Part shown: positions 8,158-18,353 of the stretch, piece after piece
Layout of the letters: each line of letters begins with the position of its first letter
Numbering within the stretch: the stretch's first letter is position 1
Assembly: GCA_043759735.1 (NCBI GenBank)
Contig: JAYUQC010000167.1
Location: 1 to 64,000, forward strand
DNA length: 64,000 nt
Reading direction: 5' to 3'
Origin: CAISIP01 sp043759735
GTDB lineage: Bacteria > Pseudomonadota > Gammaproteobacteria > Burkholderiales > Burkholderiaceae_C
Notes under the pieces: model-generated
The model's input: the letters and a program-made list of their open reading frames with translations, nothing else
Database searches by the model: none
What the model was told of the DNA's origin: nothing
Translations under genes and position numbers: made by a program

Positions 8158-8562
8158 TCAGCTCAGGTCTTCGATCACCAGGAAGCGGTATTTTTCGGCA
8201 ATTGAGAACGGTAGCTGACGCACCACCTGCATCACCTCTTCGGTGTGCTGCGCCGACCCCGCTTTGATCATCAGCGCGCAATGGCCCTTCAGCGCCAGGT
8301 CGCGGTACTGCTGCACGACGGCGCTTTCGAAGCCGACCGACGGCATGGTGTCGCCATGGTGTGCCGCGGTCGGCACGACCTGGTCAAGCACCACCTGGCT
8401 GGTCAGCAACAACACATCCTCGCCGCCGATGTTCCTGGCCAGCAGGGCGCGTTCGATGGTGCGGGCGTCGTCGAGCGTGGGCACCATGACGAACATGAAT
8501 CCGGTCGGGTAGAACTCGCCGCGCAGGGTTAGCATCCTGGATGCCAGCGTGAAGTCCTTCAT
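8158..8562 (-). CDS. Conserved-looking cytosolic protein of unknown function
   Basis: A 134-residue protein. The ATG at 8562 is preceded by GAAGGAGGGGGACGCG, a strong ribosome site that decides this start over a longer frame. The sequence alternates predicted strands and helices (FMFVMVPTLDDARTIERALL, EDVLLLTSQVVLDQV, GHCALMIKAG, KYRFLVIEDLS), like a small alpha/beta fold. It has no signal peptide or membrane segment. I do not recognise the family. Neighbours are the MFS gene downstream and smr upstream on the same strand. Confidence 0.7.
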   Translation of the reverse strand: MKDFTLASRMLTLRGEFYPTGFMFVMVPTLDDARTIERALLARNIGGEDVLLLTSQVVLDQVVPTAAHHGDTMPSVGFESAVVQQYRDLALKGHCALMIKAGSAQHTEEVMQVVRQLPFSIAEKYRFLVIEDLS

Positions 8563-8622
8563 CGCGTCCCCCTCCTTCAATGATGCGTCGCAAAGCAATT
8601 AGAGCCTGCGCAACGACTCCGG

Positions 8623-9276
8623 TCAAGCACCCGGTTGCAGCAGCACCACCAGCGCGCCGGCCCCGCCCTGGGCCGGCCGGGCCTGCACGAAGGCCAGCAC
8701 TTCTTTCTTTTGCACCAGCCACGCGTACACCTTGTTCTTGAGTACCGGTGCCTTGCCCGGGGAACCGAGTCCCTTGCCGTGGACCACCCGCACACACCGG
8801 ATGCCATGCGACTGCGCCTGGCGCATGAACAGGGAAAGCTGCTCACGTGCCGCGTCGCTGCGCAATCCGTGCAGATCGAGCTGGCGCTGGATCGCCCAAT
8901 GGCCCAGTCGCAGCTTGCGGGTCACGTCGGTGCCGATGCCCGGGCGCCGGAAACTGAGCTGGTCGTCGATGTCCAGCAGGGTGCTCACGTCGAAGTCGTC
9001 ACTGATCGCCTCAGCAAGTACTGCCTGCTGGTCGCGCAGGCGCTGGCGCGGGATCGGATCGGGCCGGGCCCCGGTGAGCGTCGCGCGCCCCGGGTCAGGC
9101 ATGGTGCTGACCGTACCCGCGGCGCGGATGAACAATTCGCGCGCACTGGTCTGGCGCTGCCGCAGTGCAGCCTGTTCGACTGCGCGATCGGCCTGCTCCT
9201 TGGCCAGCGCGCGGGCCTGCGCGTCGATATGCTGCTTGACCTGGCGCAACTCGGCCATGGAACGTACGGGTTTCAT
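8623..9276 (-). CDS. Smr/MutS2-domain protein
   Basis: A 217-residue protein with an N-terminal charged helical region and a C-terminal Smr domain. The Smr signatures LDLHGLRSDAAREQL and VRVVHGKGLGS are both intact, followed by VYAWLVQKKEVLAFVQARPA and the terminal GALVVLL strand. Smr domains are nucleases acting on branched DNA or on RNA in stalled-ribosome rescue (SmrA/SmrB in E. coli). The start at 9276 overlaps the radC stop by four bases (ATGA), so the two are translationally coupled. Confidence 0.9.
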   Translation of the reverse strand: MKPVRSMAELRQVKQHIDAQARALAKEQADRAVEQAALRQRQTSARELFIRAAGTVSTMPDPGRATLTGARPDPIPRQRLRDQQAVLAEAISDDFDVSTLLDIDDQLSFRRPGIGTDVTRKLRLGHWAIQRQLDLHGLRSDAAREQLSLFMRQAQSHGIRCVRVVHGKGLGSPGKAPVLKNKVYAWLVQKKEVLAFVQARPAQGGAGALVVLLQPGA

Positions 9277-10013
9277 ACCAGCCCTCGTTCGGCCATCGAC
9301 AGCGACAGGCCCGGCGCGACGATGACATGGTCGAGCACCCGCACATCGACCAGGGCCAGCGCCGAGCGCAGGGTCTGGGTCAGCGCCTCGTCGGCACGCG
9401 AGGGCTGCACCGAGCCGCTGGGGTGGTTGTGCGCCAGCACGACAGCGGCGCACTGGTGGTGCAGCGCCCGCAGCACGACTTCGCGCGGGTAGACGCTGGT
9501 CTGGGTCAAAGTGCCGCGAAACATCTCTTCGAGCGCCAGCAAGCGGTTTTGCACATCCAGGAAGAGTACCGCAAATACCTCATGCGCCCGGGCGGCCAGA
9601 TGCAATTGCAGGTAGTCCTTCACCGCGCCTGGCGATGCAAACACGGTGCGCTGGCGCAATTGCTGGGCCAGCGCCCGCCGCGCCAGTTCGAGCACGGCCA
9701 GCAGTTCGGCGCGTTTGGCCGGTCCCAGGCCTTTGATGCGTCGCAGATCCGTTGCGCTGGCATTGAGCAGGCCTGCGATGCCGTCGAAGCCGGGCCTGCC
9801 GTCACCATTGGACCTGGGTTGCAATAGCTCCTCGGCCATCTGCAACACACCCTTGCCACGGATGCCGGTGCGCAGCAGTATGGCCAGCAGTTCGACGTCG
9901 CCCAGGGCCGCGGGGCCCCGCGCCAGCAGCTTTTCGCGCGGCCGGGCTTCGGCCGGCAGGTCCTTGAGCGGCATGGTGGGTGTTGGGGCCTTTGGCGATT
10001 GCATGCGGGCCAT
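9273..10013 (-). CDS. radC: RadC-family JAB/MPN domain protein
   Basis: A 246-residue protein with an N-terminal helix-hairpin-helix region (LRRIKGLGPAKRAELLAVLEL) and a C-terminal JAMM metalloprotease-like domain carrying HNHPSG followed by S and D positions. RadC was once linked to DNA repair, but its biochemical role is unsettled. The start at 10013 (MARMQSPKAP) is chosen because AGGAA lies about ten bases upstream; ATG 9974 (MPLKDLPAEARPREKLL) is a shorter alternative without a ribosome site. The gene overlaps the smr gene. Confidence 0.9.
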   Translation of the reverse strand: MARMQSPKAPTPTMPLKDLPAEARPREKLLARGPAALGDVELLAILLRTGIRGKGVLQMAEELLQPRSNGDGRPGFDGIAGLLNASATDLRRIKGLGPAKRAELLAVLELARRALAQQLRQRTVFASPGAVKDYLQLHLAARAHEVFAVLFLDVQNRLLALEEMFRGTLTQTSVYPREVVLRALHHQCAAVVLAHNHPSGSVQPSRADEALTQTLRSALALVDVRVLDHVIVAPGLSLSMAERGLV

Positions 10014-10271
10014 CACCACGCAATTCCTACAATGGCGTTCATGATGGGTGATGCAGCCGAATTCTCCAGCCGCGTTGCTTCCTGGCCGGTGGGCGCCATG
10101 CATGATTGGGTGGATGCGGCGTGGCCGAGCCATGGCGGGAGCGGGTCGCCCACCCGATCGCTGTACTGTTTGTTTCATTGCCGGCTTGCCGGATACCCTG
10201 GCTCGCCACCCGAGGCGGCCACTTCACTGCTCCTTGATGCCGGCAGGTTTCTACAATGGGCCGGATTACCG

Positions 10272-10745
10272 ATGGACCTCATGATTTCAACCCTTCCCTG
10301 CGTCGAACCTGGTTCGTTCCTGACCCTGCACTACCGCCTGGCCGGTCCGCACGGGGACATCATCAACACCTTCAACGGCAAGCCGGCAACTTTGTCGCTG
10401 GGCTCTGGCGCACTGTCGCCGGCGCTCGAACAGTGCCTGCTGGGCATGGAAGAGGGGGCACGGGCCCGTTTCGAATTGCCGCCAGGCGCGGCTTTTGGCG
10501 AACGCCAGCCCGCGATGCGGCAATGGGTCGCGCGCAAACTGCTGCGCCGGCTCGGCGACTCGGCTGAAAATTACCTGGTTGGCGATGTGGTGCAGTTTCC
10601 CGCGCCGGATGGCCAAGGCAACTATGCCGGAGCAGTGCTGCAGGTGGGTGACGCAGTGGGAGGGGACGGCGTCCTGTTTGACTTCAACCATCCATTGGCG
10701 GGCCAACCCGTTGTGTTCGAAGTGCAGTTGATCGGCGTGTTGTGA
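10272..10745 (+). CDS. fkpB: FKBP-type peptidyl-prolyl isomerase, SlpA/FkpB type
   Basis: A 157-residue protein of the SlpA-like FKBP family: short FKBP halves (FLTLHYRLAGPHGDIINTF, LEQCLLGMEEGARARFELPP) separated by an insert-in-flap domain (VGDVVQFPAPDGQGNYAGAVL, DFNHPLAGQPVVFEVQLI). The family acts as a cytosolic prolyl isomerase and chaperone. ATG 10272 and ATG 10281 are both possible starts; neither has a strong ribosome site. The stop overlaps the GTG start of ispH, the order also found in E. coli (fkpB-ispH), so the two are coupled. Confidence 0.9.
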   Translation: MDLMISTLPCVEPGSFLTLHYRLAGPHGDIINTFNGKPATLSLGSGALSPALEQCLLGMEEGARARFELPPGAAFGERQPAMRQWVARKLLRRLGDSAENYLVGDVVQFPAPDGQGNYAGAVLQVGDAVGGDGVLFDFNHPLAGQPVVFEVQLIGVL

Positions 10746-11686
10746 AAACGGTCGCTGCACTCGAGGAAGTCATCCTGGCCGAGCCGCGCGGCTTTTGTGC
10801 CGGCGTGGATCGCGCGATCGAGATCGTCGAGCGGGCGCTGCAGAAATTCGGTGCGCCGATCTATGTGCGCCATGAAATCGTGCATAACACCTATGTGGTC
10901 AACGACCTCAAGGCCAAGGGCGCGATCTTCATCGAGGAACTCGACGACGTGCCGCCGGGCGCGACCCTGGTGTTCTCGGCCCATGGTGTCAGCCGCGCCG
11001 TGCACAAAGAGGCCCGGTCCCGGGGTTTTCGGATCTTCGACGCCACCTGTCCACTGGTGACCAAGGTGCATGTCGAAGTGGCTAAGCTGCACAAGGAAGG
11101 TTACGAGTTCATCATGATCGGGCACAAGGGCCATCCCGAGGTCGAGGGCACGATGGGGCAACTCGACGCAGGCATCCACCTGGTCGAAGATGTGGCCGAC
11201 GTGGCGCGGGTGCAGCCGGTACAGTCGGAGAAGCTGGCAGTTGTGACCCAGACCACGCTCAGCGTGGACGATGCAGCGCAGATCGCCGCCGCGATCACGG
11301 CACGATTTCCCAACGCACGCCAGCCCAAGCAACAGGACATCTGTTACGCCACCCAGAACCGCCAGGACGCAGTCAAACTGCTCAGTCCGCAGGTCGACCT
11401 GGTGATCGTGGTCGGCAGCCCGACCAGTTCCAACAGCAACCGATTGCGCGAGGTCGCTCGCAAGCTGGGCACCCAGAGCTATATGGTCGACAACGCCGAC
11501 GAAATGCAGGCCGCCTGGTTTGAGGGCTGCCAGCGGGTCGGCCTGACCGCGGGCGCATCGGCTCCCGAGGTGTTGGTTCGCCAGGTGATCAAGCGCATCA
11601 AGGCAATGGGGGCGGTGTCGGTACGCCGGCTCGACGGCATTGTCGAGAGCACCAAGTTCCCGCTGCCCAAGGGCCTCAAGCTGTAG
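10742..11686 (+). CDS. ispH: 4-hydroxy-3-methylbut-2-enyl diphosphate reductase
   Basis: Last enzyme of the MEP isoprenoid pathway, turning HMBPP into IPP and DMAPP. At 314 residues it matches the family. The three cysteines that ligate the catalytic iron-sulfur cluster are present: C19 (PRGFCAGVDRA), C103 (DATCPLVTKVH) and C200 (QQDICYATQNRQ). The conserved His of VRHEIVHN and the GHKGHPEVEG loop are also seen. The GTG start overlaps the fkpB stop. Confidence 0.97.
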   Translation: MKTVAALEEVILAEPRGFCAGVDRAIEIVERALQKFGAPIYVRHEIVHNTYVVNDLKAKGAIFIEELDDVPPGATLVFSAHGVSRAVHKEARSRGFRIFDATCPLVTKVHVEVAKLHKEGYEFIMIGHKGHPEVEGTMGQLDAGIHLVEDVADVARVQPVQSEKLAVVTQTTLSVDDAAQIAAAITARFPNARQPKQQDICYATQNRQDAVKLLSPQVDLVIVVGSPTSSNSNRLREVARKLGTQSYMVDNADEMQAAWFEGCQRVGLTAGASAPEVLVRQVIKRIKAMGAVSVRRLDGIVESTKFPLPKGLKL

Positions 11687-11755
11687 CCTGGCAAAAGGTC
11701 TTTTGGGGGCCAGACGCGCAGCGGCTGGGCTGGGGGCGGTCATTAGAATGGCGCC

Positions 11756-13078
<1,323 letters not shown>

Positions 13079-13097
13079 ACCTCGCTGCGGTCGGTGG

Positions 13098-13925
13098 TCA
13101 CGGCAGGCTGCAGTTCAGCTTGTCGATCTGCCGGACGACCGATTCGGGCTCGGTCCACAGGAAGAAGTGGTCCTTGCCCGGCAGCCGCTCGACCCGCATC
13201 CAGTCTTTCGGCGCGCGTTGCTCCAGGTAGTCGGCGGTGCGCGGATCGACCAGCGGATCCTGGTCTCCCTGCATCGCAATCATCGGGCGCTTGAGCAGCG
13301 GCAAGGCCGCTTCCAGGCGTTGCAATTCGGCCTGCAGCACCATCATCTCGCGGTTCGAGCGGCTCATTGCGGGCGACAACATCTGGCGCGCCAGCCAGTT
13401 GTCGGCCAGTTGGTTGTACCAGCGCGGCGCTTCCAGCTCGGGCGCCATTGATCCGGCCAGCATCACGCCGCCACACACCTTTTCGGGATGGTCGATCGCC
13501 ATCCAGGCGATCAGTGGGCCGCCCAATGAATGGCCGACCAATACGGCTGGCGCGCCCGCAGGAATCAGCTCGGCCAGCAATGCGGCCTGGCGCCGCAGGT
13601 CCGGCATCACGCCGGCGGCCTCGGAGCGGCCAAAACCCGGCCGATCAATTGCAATGCGCGGGCCAAATCCGTTCAATGCCGGCGTGTTCAGGAAGCTGGC
13701 CCAGGACGTCCAGCCGCCGGGCGAACCGTGCACGAACATGATGGGAGTTGCACCGCTGCCCGGCATTTGCGAGACACCGATCGACAGTCCCTGAACCTGC
13801 ACGGTACGCATGTCCGGCCGGCCGGTGGACTGCGGAAACAACTCCTCCACCGTGCCACGGGGCCAGGGTGGCTTGGTACACGCCGCCAATTGCAGTAGCG
13901 TGGTCAAGATGAGTATCCAGCGCAT
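13098..13925 (-). CDS. Alpha/beta-hydrolase lipoprotein
   Basis: A 275-residue alpha/beta-hydrolase fold protein. The N-terminus (MRWILILTTLLQLAAC) is a lipoprotein signal with cysteine 16, so it is probably anchored in the envelope. Catalytic elements are visible: the oxyanion segment FVHGSPGG, nucleophile elbow VGHSLGG, acid in QGDQDPLVDP and His in PGKDHFF. The start at 13925 gives the complete signal; longer frames add implausible sequence. Substrate unknown (esterase or lipase-like). Confidence 0.85.
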   Translation of the reverse strand: MRWILILTTLLQLAACTKPPWPRGTVEELFPQSTGRPDMRTVQVQGLSIGVSQMPGSGATPIMFVHGSPGGWTSWASFLNTPALNGFGPRIAIDRPGFGRSEAAGVMPDLRRQAALLAELIPAGAPAVLVGHSLGGPLIAWMAIDHPEKVCGGVMLAGSMAPELEAPRWYNQLADNWLARQMLSPAMSRSNREMMVLQAELQRLEAALPLLKRPMIAMQGDQDPLVDPRTADYLEQRAPKDWMRVERLPGKDHFFLWTEPESVVRQIDKLNCSLP

Positions 13926-14363
13926 GGGCAAAGGGCGATGTCGATGGCGGCGGACGGTAGGTCTGGTTGAGTCATGCGGTCTCCATCTGGCCAGGGCTGG
14001 AAGGCGGTGGTCACCGGTCTGCGGCGAGACTTTTGCAATGCGCCGACGCAAGGGGCATTGTAGGCAGAGCGCTTCATTCGTGCAGGCGTCGCCGTTGGGT
14101 TTGGCGCGGTGGCGGTGGCTCAGCCCATCACACAGGTTGGCCGGTGCGGGCATCTTGTCCTGGCGACGCAACGTCAGGCGACGCACCCGACGCCGATTGC
14201 GATTAAACCGCGAGCCGGCGGGCTTTGGTGCATATGATCGTAGCTGCGCCGCTGAAACCGGCGAAGGGCTCCACGGCCGCCCATGCGGGCGAATCGATGC
14301 AGCGCGCATGGGCCCTATTTGCAATACCGTTGCCCGGCGATCGGGAACAGTCAGGAGTCCGGT
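13926..14363. other. Long non-coding stretch between divergent genes
   Basis: 438 bases separate the hydrolase (minus) from the next plus-strand gene. I see no RNA gene, no repeat and no frame with protein character. A possible -10 element TATGAT lies near 14232, but no well-spaced -35 is evident. It presumably contains both promoters. Confidence 0.4.
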
Positions 14364-14963
14364 GTGATCAAGTCTGTCGCAGCTGCAAGCCCGGTGGTAC
14401 CGGGTCGGTATCTGGTGTTTGTCGAGCGGCTGGTGCAGGAGCAGTACCAAATGCTGCTGATCGAGGCCGACTCGGAGCAACTGGCACGTGCCAAGGCGCT
14501 GGAGCAATTTTTTGCCGGCAGCGTCGCGTATATGAGTTCGACCCAGGTCGAGGCCCCAACGGCCCGGGTACGGCCGGTGCGCGAGAAGCACCTGCGCAAG
14601 CTGGCCGGTGGCGACTCGGTGCCCGCGCATGCGCAGGAGTTCCGCACCTCCGGTCGGTTCGAGGGCGGCGATGGCGACCTGATCCAGCCCTCTGGCCAGT
14701 TCCCGGGAACCCATCCGGCGCCGATCACACGGGCTCAGGCGCGGCTGATGTGCCAGAACTTCGAGGCCAGCGGACACTCCAATCACAGTGGCAAGGGCTC
14801 GACGCTGTGGGTGATCCTGGAACATTGCGCCGAAGTCGATATCGCTTACAACCTGCGGGCGATGCCGGGCATGGGTTACTACGTTGAGCGCGCCAAGTCG
14901 GTCGAGGACGGGCTGGTGCTGCGGATGTCGGTCGAGACCGGTTACGGGCCATTGCGCGATTGA
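14364..14963 (+). CDS. Cytosolic protein of unknown function
   Basis: A 199-residue protein starting with GTG 14364, preceded by AGGAG at good spacing. The N-terminal part (RYLVFVERLVQEQYQMLLIEA, EQLARAKALEQFFAG) looks like a small alpha/beta unit. A polar middle follows, then a second folded part (LWVILEHCAEVDIAYNLR, GMGYYVERAKSVEDGLVLR). No signal peptide or membrane helix and no domain I recognise. It lies 81 bases before the GT2 gene on the same strand and may share its promoter. Confidence 0.65.
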   Translation: MIKSVAAASPVVPGRYLVFVERLVQEQYQMLLIEADSEQLARAKALEQFFAGSVAYMSSTQVEAPTARVRPVREKHLRKLAGGDSVPAHAQEFRTSGRFEGGDGDLIQPSGQFPGTHPAPITRAQARLMCQNFEASGHSNHSGKGSTLWVILEHCAEVDIAYNLRAMPGMGYYVERAKSVEDGLVLRMSVETGYGPLRD

Positions 14964-15044
14964 CAACGGGCGCCGGTTTGCTGCTGTGCGTGATCGTCCT
15001 GGACCCGATGCGACAATCCATGGCTATCCCCCTTCGTTGTCCCC

Positions 15045-15797
15045 ATGTCTCCAACGGTTCCAGAAATCTCCGTGGTTGTGCCCGTACACAACGAATCCGG
15101 CAATGTTGTCGCGCTGCTGGATGAAATCTTGGCGGCATTGACCGGTGTTGCGCCGTTCGAGGCCGTATTCGTCGACGACCTGTCCAGTGACGACACTGCC
15201 GAGGTGCTGTTGGCATATGCGCGTACCCACCCCTGGCTGGCGGTGCTGCAGCACCGCAACAACTGCGGACAGAGCACCGCGGTGCGCACCGGTGTGCGCG
15301 CAGCGCGAGCACCAGTGATTGCGACCCTCGATGGTGACGGCCAGAACCGCCCGTCCGACATTCCGGCATTGCTGGCGCGCTGGCGCAGCCTGCAGCAGGG
15401 CGTGGCGAACGGGCCTGTGCTGATCGCCGGCTGGCGGGCCAGGCGGCTCGATACCTGGCTGCGCCGCCTGTCCTCGCGCGTGGCCAACGGCGTGCGCAGC
15501 CGCCTGCTGGGTGACGCGACGCCCGATACCGGCTGCGGACTGAAGCTGTTCGCGCGCGCTGATTTTCTGGACCTGCCCTATTTCGATCACATGCACCGCT
15601 TCCTGCCGGCCTTGTTCCGGCGCGCCGGCGGCATCGTGGAGTCGGTACCGGTCGCGCACCGCAACCGGGAGCACGGCCAATCGCATTACGGCATCGGCAA
15701 CCGCCTGTGGGTCGGCCTGGTGGATATCGTGGGCGTCATGTGGCTGCAACGACGAGCCCGGGTGGCGCAGGTGCGACGGCTCAACGCAAAGGACTGA
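15045..15797 (+). CDS. Family 2 glycosyltransferase, polyprenyl-phosphate sugar transferase type
   Basis: A 250-residue GT-A fold enzyme of the DPM1/ArnC-like group. It has the N-terminal nucleotide-binding strand (ISVVVPVHNESGNV), the VDDLSSDDT segment and the metal-binding DGDGQNRPSD, then ATPDTGCGLKLF and MHRFLPALFRRAGG. Such enzymes typically load a sugar onto undecaprenyl phosphate. There are no C-terminal membrane helices like those of ArnC. Its stop overlaps the next start, and the three genes from here to 17853 overlap in series, implying one pathway that ends in a GT39 membrane transferase. Confidence 0.87.
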   Translation: MSPTVPEISVVVPVHNESGNVVALLDEILAALTGVAPFEAVFVDDLSSDDTAEVLLAYARTHPWLAVLQHRNNCGQSTAVRTGVRAARAPVIATLDGDGQNRPSDIPALLARWRSLQQGVANGPVLIAGWRARRLDTWLRRLSSRVANGVRSRLLGDATPDTGCGLKLFARADFLDLPYFDHMHRFLPALFRRAGGIVESVPVAHRNREHGQSHYGIGNRLWVGLVDIVGVMWLQRRARVAQVRRLNAKD

Positions 15798-16078
15798 TGA
15801 TGGAAATTGACAAGACCTGGCTGGTGGTCGGCTTGCTCGGACAAGCGCTTTTCTCGGCCCGGTTCGTGGTGCAGTGGCTATACAGCGAGAAAGTAAAAAA
15901 GAGTGTAATTCCCACCGCATTCTGGTATTTCAGCATTTGTGGCGGCGCGACCTTGCTCGCCTACGCGATCCACCGGGAGGACCCGGTATTCATCATCGGC
16001 CAGGGCGCGGGCCTGTTCGTGTATTTCCGCAATCTGCAGTTCCTGTGGCGCGATCGTGGCGCAAGGGCGCCCGATTGA
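15797..16078 (+). CDS. Small LABN-domain membrane protein
   Basis: A 93-residue protein with the lipid-A-disaccharide synthase N-terminal (LABN) domain as a free-standing unit. About three hydrophobic segments are present, with the family pattern ALFSARFVVQWLYSEKVKKS, PTAFWYFSICGGATLL and IHREDPVFIIGQGAG. In other bacteria, stand-alone LABN proteins sit beside glycosyltransferases that modify lipid A or other envelope lipids. The start at 15797 overlaps the GT2 stop; a second ATG follows directly at 15800. It overlaps the GT39 start by one base. Confidence 0.87.
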   Translation: MMEIDKTWLVVGLLGQALFSARFVVQWLYSEKVKKSVIPTAFWYFSICGGATLLAYAIHREDPVFIIGQGAGLFVYFRNLQFLWRDRGARAPD

Positions 16079-17853
16079 TGCGCGTGGCGCACAGCGGTTC
16101 TACGCTATCGCCCGACGCTGATCCGGCGGCTGACGCACGTGAACGCCGCCTCTTCTGGTGCCTGATGCTGGTGGCATTGTTGGTGCTGGGTGCCGGCATC
16201 GGCCTGCGCGATCCCTGGCCGTCGGACGAACCGCGCTTCACGCTGGTGGCCAAGCACATGGTGGAGTCTGGCGACTGGTTGTTTCCGCACCGCGGCAACG
16301 AGTTGTATTCGGACAAGCCGCCGATGCTGATGTGGATGGAGGCCGCTGCGTTCCAGTTGGTCGGCAACTGGCGCATCGCCTTCCTGCTGCCCTCGCTGCT
16401 GGCGGGCATGGTGACGCTTATCCTGACCTGGGACCTGGGTCGGCGCCTGTGGAGCCCGCGCGTGGGCCTGTTCGCGGCGGCAGCGCTGCTGGTGACATTT
16501 CAGTTCGCATACCAGGTCAAGCGGGCGCAGATCGACCCGCTGGTCATGATGTGGATCACGCTGGCCAACTGGGGTCTGCTGTTGCACCTTCTCAAAGGAC
16601 CGAACTGGCGTGCGTACTGGCTTGGCTGCTTCGCGGCCGGCCTGGGAGTGATCACCAAGGGCGTCGGCGTGCTCGCGTTGCTGATGCTGTTGCCTTACCT
16701 GCTGGCGCGTGCGCGTGGCTGGCATGGCGTCAACCGAGTACCCGCCTCAGCCTGGCGCTGGGCTGGCGGTGCTCTGGCGTTCCTGCTGGCGATTGCGCTG
16801 TGGCTGGTGCCCATGCTGATGGTGGCGCACGCGCGCGGCACGCCCGAATACCTGGCCTATGTCAATGACATCTTGCTGCAGCAAACGGCCAAACGCTACA
16901 GCGGCTCGGTCGGCGGGCACGCGCAGCCGTTTTGGTACTACCTGCCGGTACTGGTGCTGCATTTTTTCCCGCTGTCGCTGGCCTACCTGGGCGCCTGGCG
17001 CTACTGGATTCGCGGTCTCGGTGAACGCGATGCCCGCGTGTTGCTGCTTATGGGATGGTCGGTACTGGTGGTCTTCTTCTTCAGCCTGGCTGGCGGCAAA
17101 CGCGAGGTCTACCTGATGCCCATCTTGCCGATGCTGGCACTGGCGCTGGCGCCGACGCTGCAAGCGAGCGTGCAGGCGCGTTGGATGCGTTTGATGGCGT
17201 GGTTCGCCGCCGTGGTGGCCGGTCTGGTGCTGACGGGCGGGGGCATCTGGGCCCTGCAGGGCCACTGGACCAGCATGCAGCTGCAGATCAGCGAGCGCGG
17301 TCTGGCCGATGGTGGGCGCAGCCTGTGGTGGATGGGTATCAGTATGGGCGCGGTGTTCCTGCTCGCCGCCATGGTTTTTCGGCCGCGATGGGGCCTGCAT
17401 GCCTTGCTTTCGGGCCTGGCCGGATTCTGGATCATCTGGGGTGTCTGGGCCGCGACATTGTTCAACGACTCGAACTCCGCGGTGGGCGTTATGCGCCGGG
17501 CCGGCGAGATTGCCGGCGCGCAGGCGCAGATTGGCCTGGTCGCGTGGAAAGAACAAAACCTGCTGATGGCGGATCGACCCGTAACCACTTTTGGTTTCAA
17601 GCGGCGCTGGGAATCGCAGTATGCGCAGGCAGTGCAATGGCAGTCCGAAGCGCCCGGGCAGCGTTGGATCTTTGCGCTGCGCGATGCGGTCGGGGTGTGC
17701 GTGGACCCGGACAAGGCACAGGTCGTCGGTTATGCGAATCGCCGCTTGTGGTGGATATTTCAGGCCGATGCGGTACGCCCCGATTGTGTGCCGCAGATCG
17801 ACCCGGCCGCAGAGCGCTGGGACAGCACCTACGCCGAGCAGGAGGACAACTGA
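16078..17853 (+). CDS. GT39-family (ArnT-like) integral membrane glycosyltransferase
   Basis: A 591-residue polytopic protein with an N-terminal cytosolic piece and about twelve hydrophobic segments. The first periplasmic loop carries the ArnT/PMT-like acidic motif (DPWPSDEPRFTLVAKHM) followed by YSDKPPMLMWMEA. These enzymes use polyprenyl-phosphate sugars to decorate lipid A or proteins in the periplasm. The GT2 product upstream would supply the lipid-linked donor. The start is fixed by the TGATG overlap with the LABN gene. Acceptor and sugar unknown; the chemistry need not be aminoarabinose because no arn synthesis genes are nearby. Confidence 0.85.
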   Translation: MRVAHSGSTLSPDADPAADARERRLFWCLMLVALLVLGAGIGLRDPWPSDEPRFTLVAKHMVESGDWLFPHRGNELYSDKPPMLMWMEAAAFQLVGNWRIAFLLPSLLAGMVTLILTWDLGRRLWSPRVGLFAAAALLVTFQFAYQVKRAQIDPLVMMWITLANWGLLLHLLKGPNWRAYWLGCFAAGLGVITKGVGVLALLMLLPYLLARARGWHGVNRVPASAWRWAGGALAFLLAIALWLVPMLMVAHARGTPEYLAYVNDILLQQTAKRYSGSVGGHAQPFWYYLPVLVLHFFPLSLAYLGAWRYWIRGLGERDARVLLLMGWSVLVVFFFSLAGGKREVYLMPILPMLALALAPTLQASVQARWMRLMAWFAAVVAGLVLTGGGIWALQGHWTSMQLQISERGLADGGRSLWWMGISMGAVFLLAAMVFRPRWGLHALLSGLAGFWIIWGVWAATLFNDSNSAVGVMRRAGEIAGAQAQIGLVAWKEQNLLMADRPVTTFGFKRRWESQYAQAVQWQSEAPGQRWIFALRDAVGVCVDPDKAQVVGYANRRLWWIFQADAVRPDCVPQIDPAAERWDSTYAEQEDN

Positions 17854-17878
17854 TGGGGGGTGAATGCGCCGGCCCGGA

Positions 17879-18133
17879 TCAGCCCACCCATGCAACCGGG
17901 TCCAGAGCAAGCAATAATTGGAACGCCCACGCAAGTAGCAGCACCAGCGCCAGGCTGCCCAACCCGATCCCGAGCCAGAGGCCAGCCCGGCCGAGCAGGT
18001 ATTGCATGCGACCACGCCAGGTGTATCTGAGACCGGCCGCCTGGCATGATCGGCAAATACTCTCGTTGTAGCGATTGCGGTGGCAATCCTTGCGCGGCAA
18101 TGATGCCTTGCACGCGCAACAGGTTACTTGCAT
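17879..18133 (-). CDS. Small zinc-ribbon membrane protein
   Basis: An 84-residue protein with an N-terminal cysteine pattern CCACK...CHRNRYNESICRSCQ that could bind zinc, then a single long hydrophobic helix (LWLGIGLGSLALVLLLAWAF). ATG 18133 is preferred over TTG 18148 because AAAGG lies eight bases before it. The orientation is convergent with the GT39 gene. Family not recognised. The ribbon plus helix layout suggests a membrane-tethered zinc finger. Confidence 0.65.
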   Translation of the reverse strand: MQVTCCACKASLPRKDCHRNRYNESICRSCQAAGLRYTWRGRMQYLLGRAGLWLGIGLGSLALVLLLAWAFQLLLALDPVAWVG

Positions 18134-18353
18134 GCCAATGCCTTTCAAAAAAGTGGCAATAGGCCTGCCGAGATCTGCTCGGCTGCCGCGGGTCCAATCC
18201 CGACGCTTATCATCCCCGACGTTCGATACTGCTGGTGGACCCCGAACGCAAAGCTTACGCGATGCCGTGAATTCGTGGTCCTTTGCAACCTCAACTCAAT
18301 CTAGCCAGCACATGCGCAAGGGTGTGTCCGGTCGTTTGCACAGGATCGTTGGT

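Noticed and set aside
10240..10260. TACAAT -10-like box before fkpB, with another near 10026
   Set aside because: No properly spaced -35 element could be found, so they are not listed as promoters.
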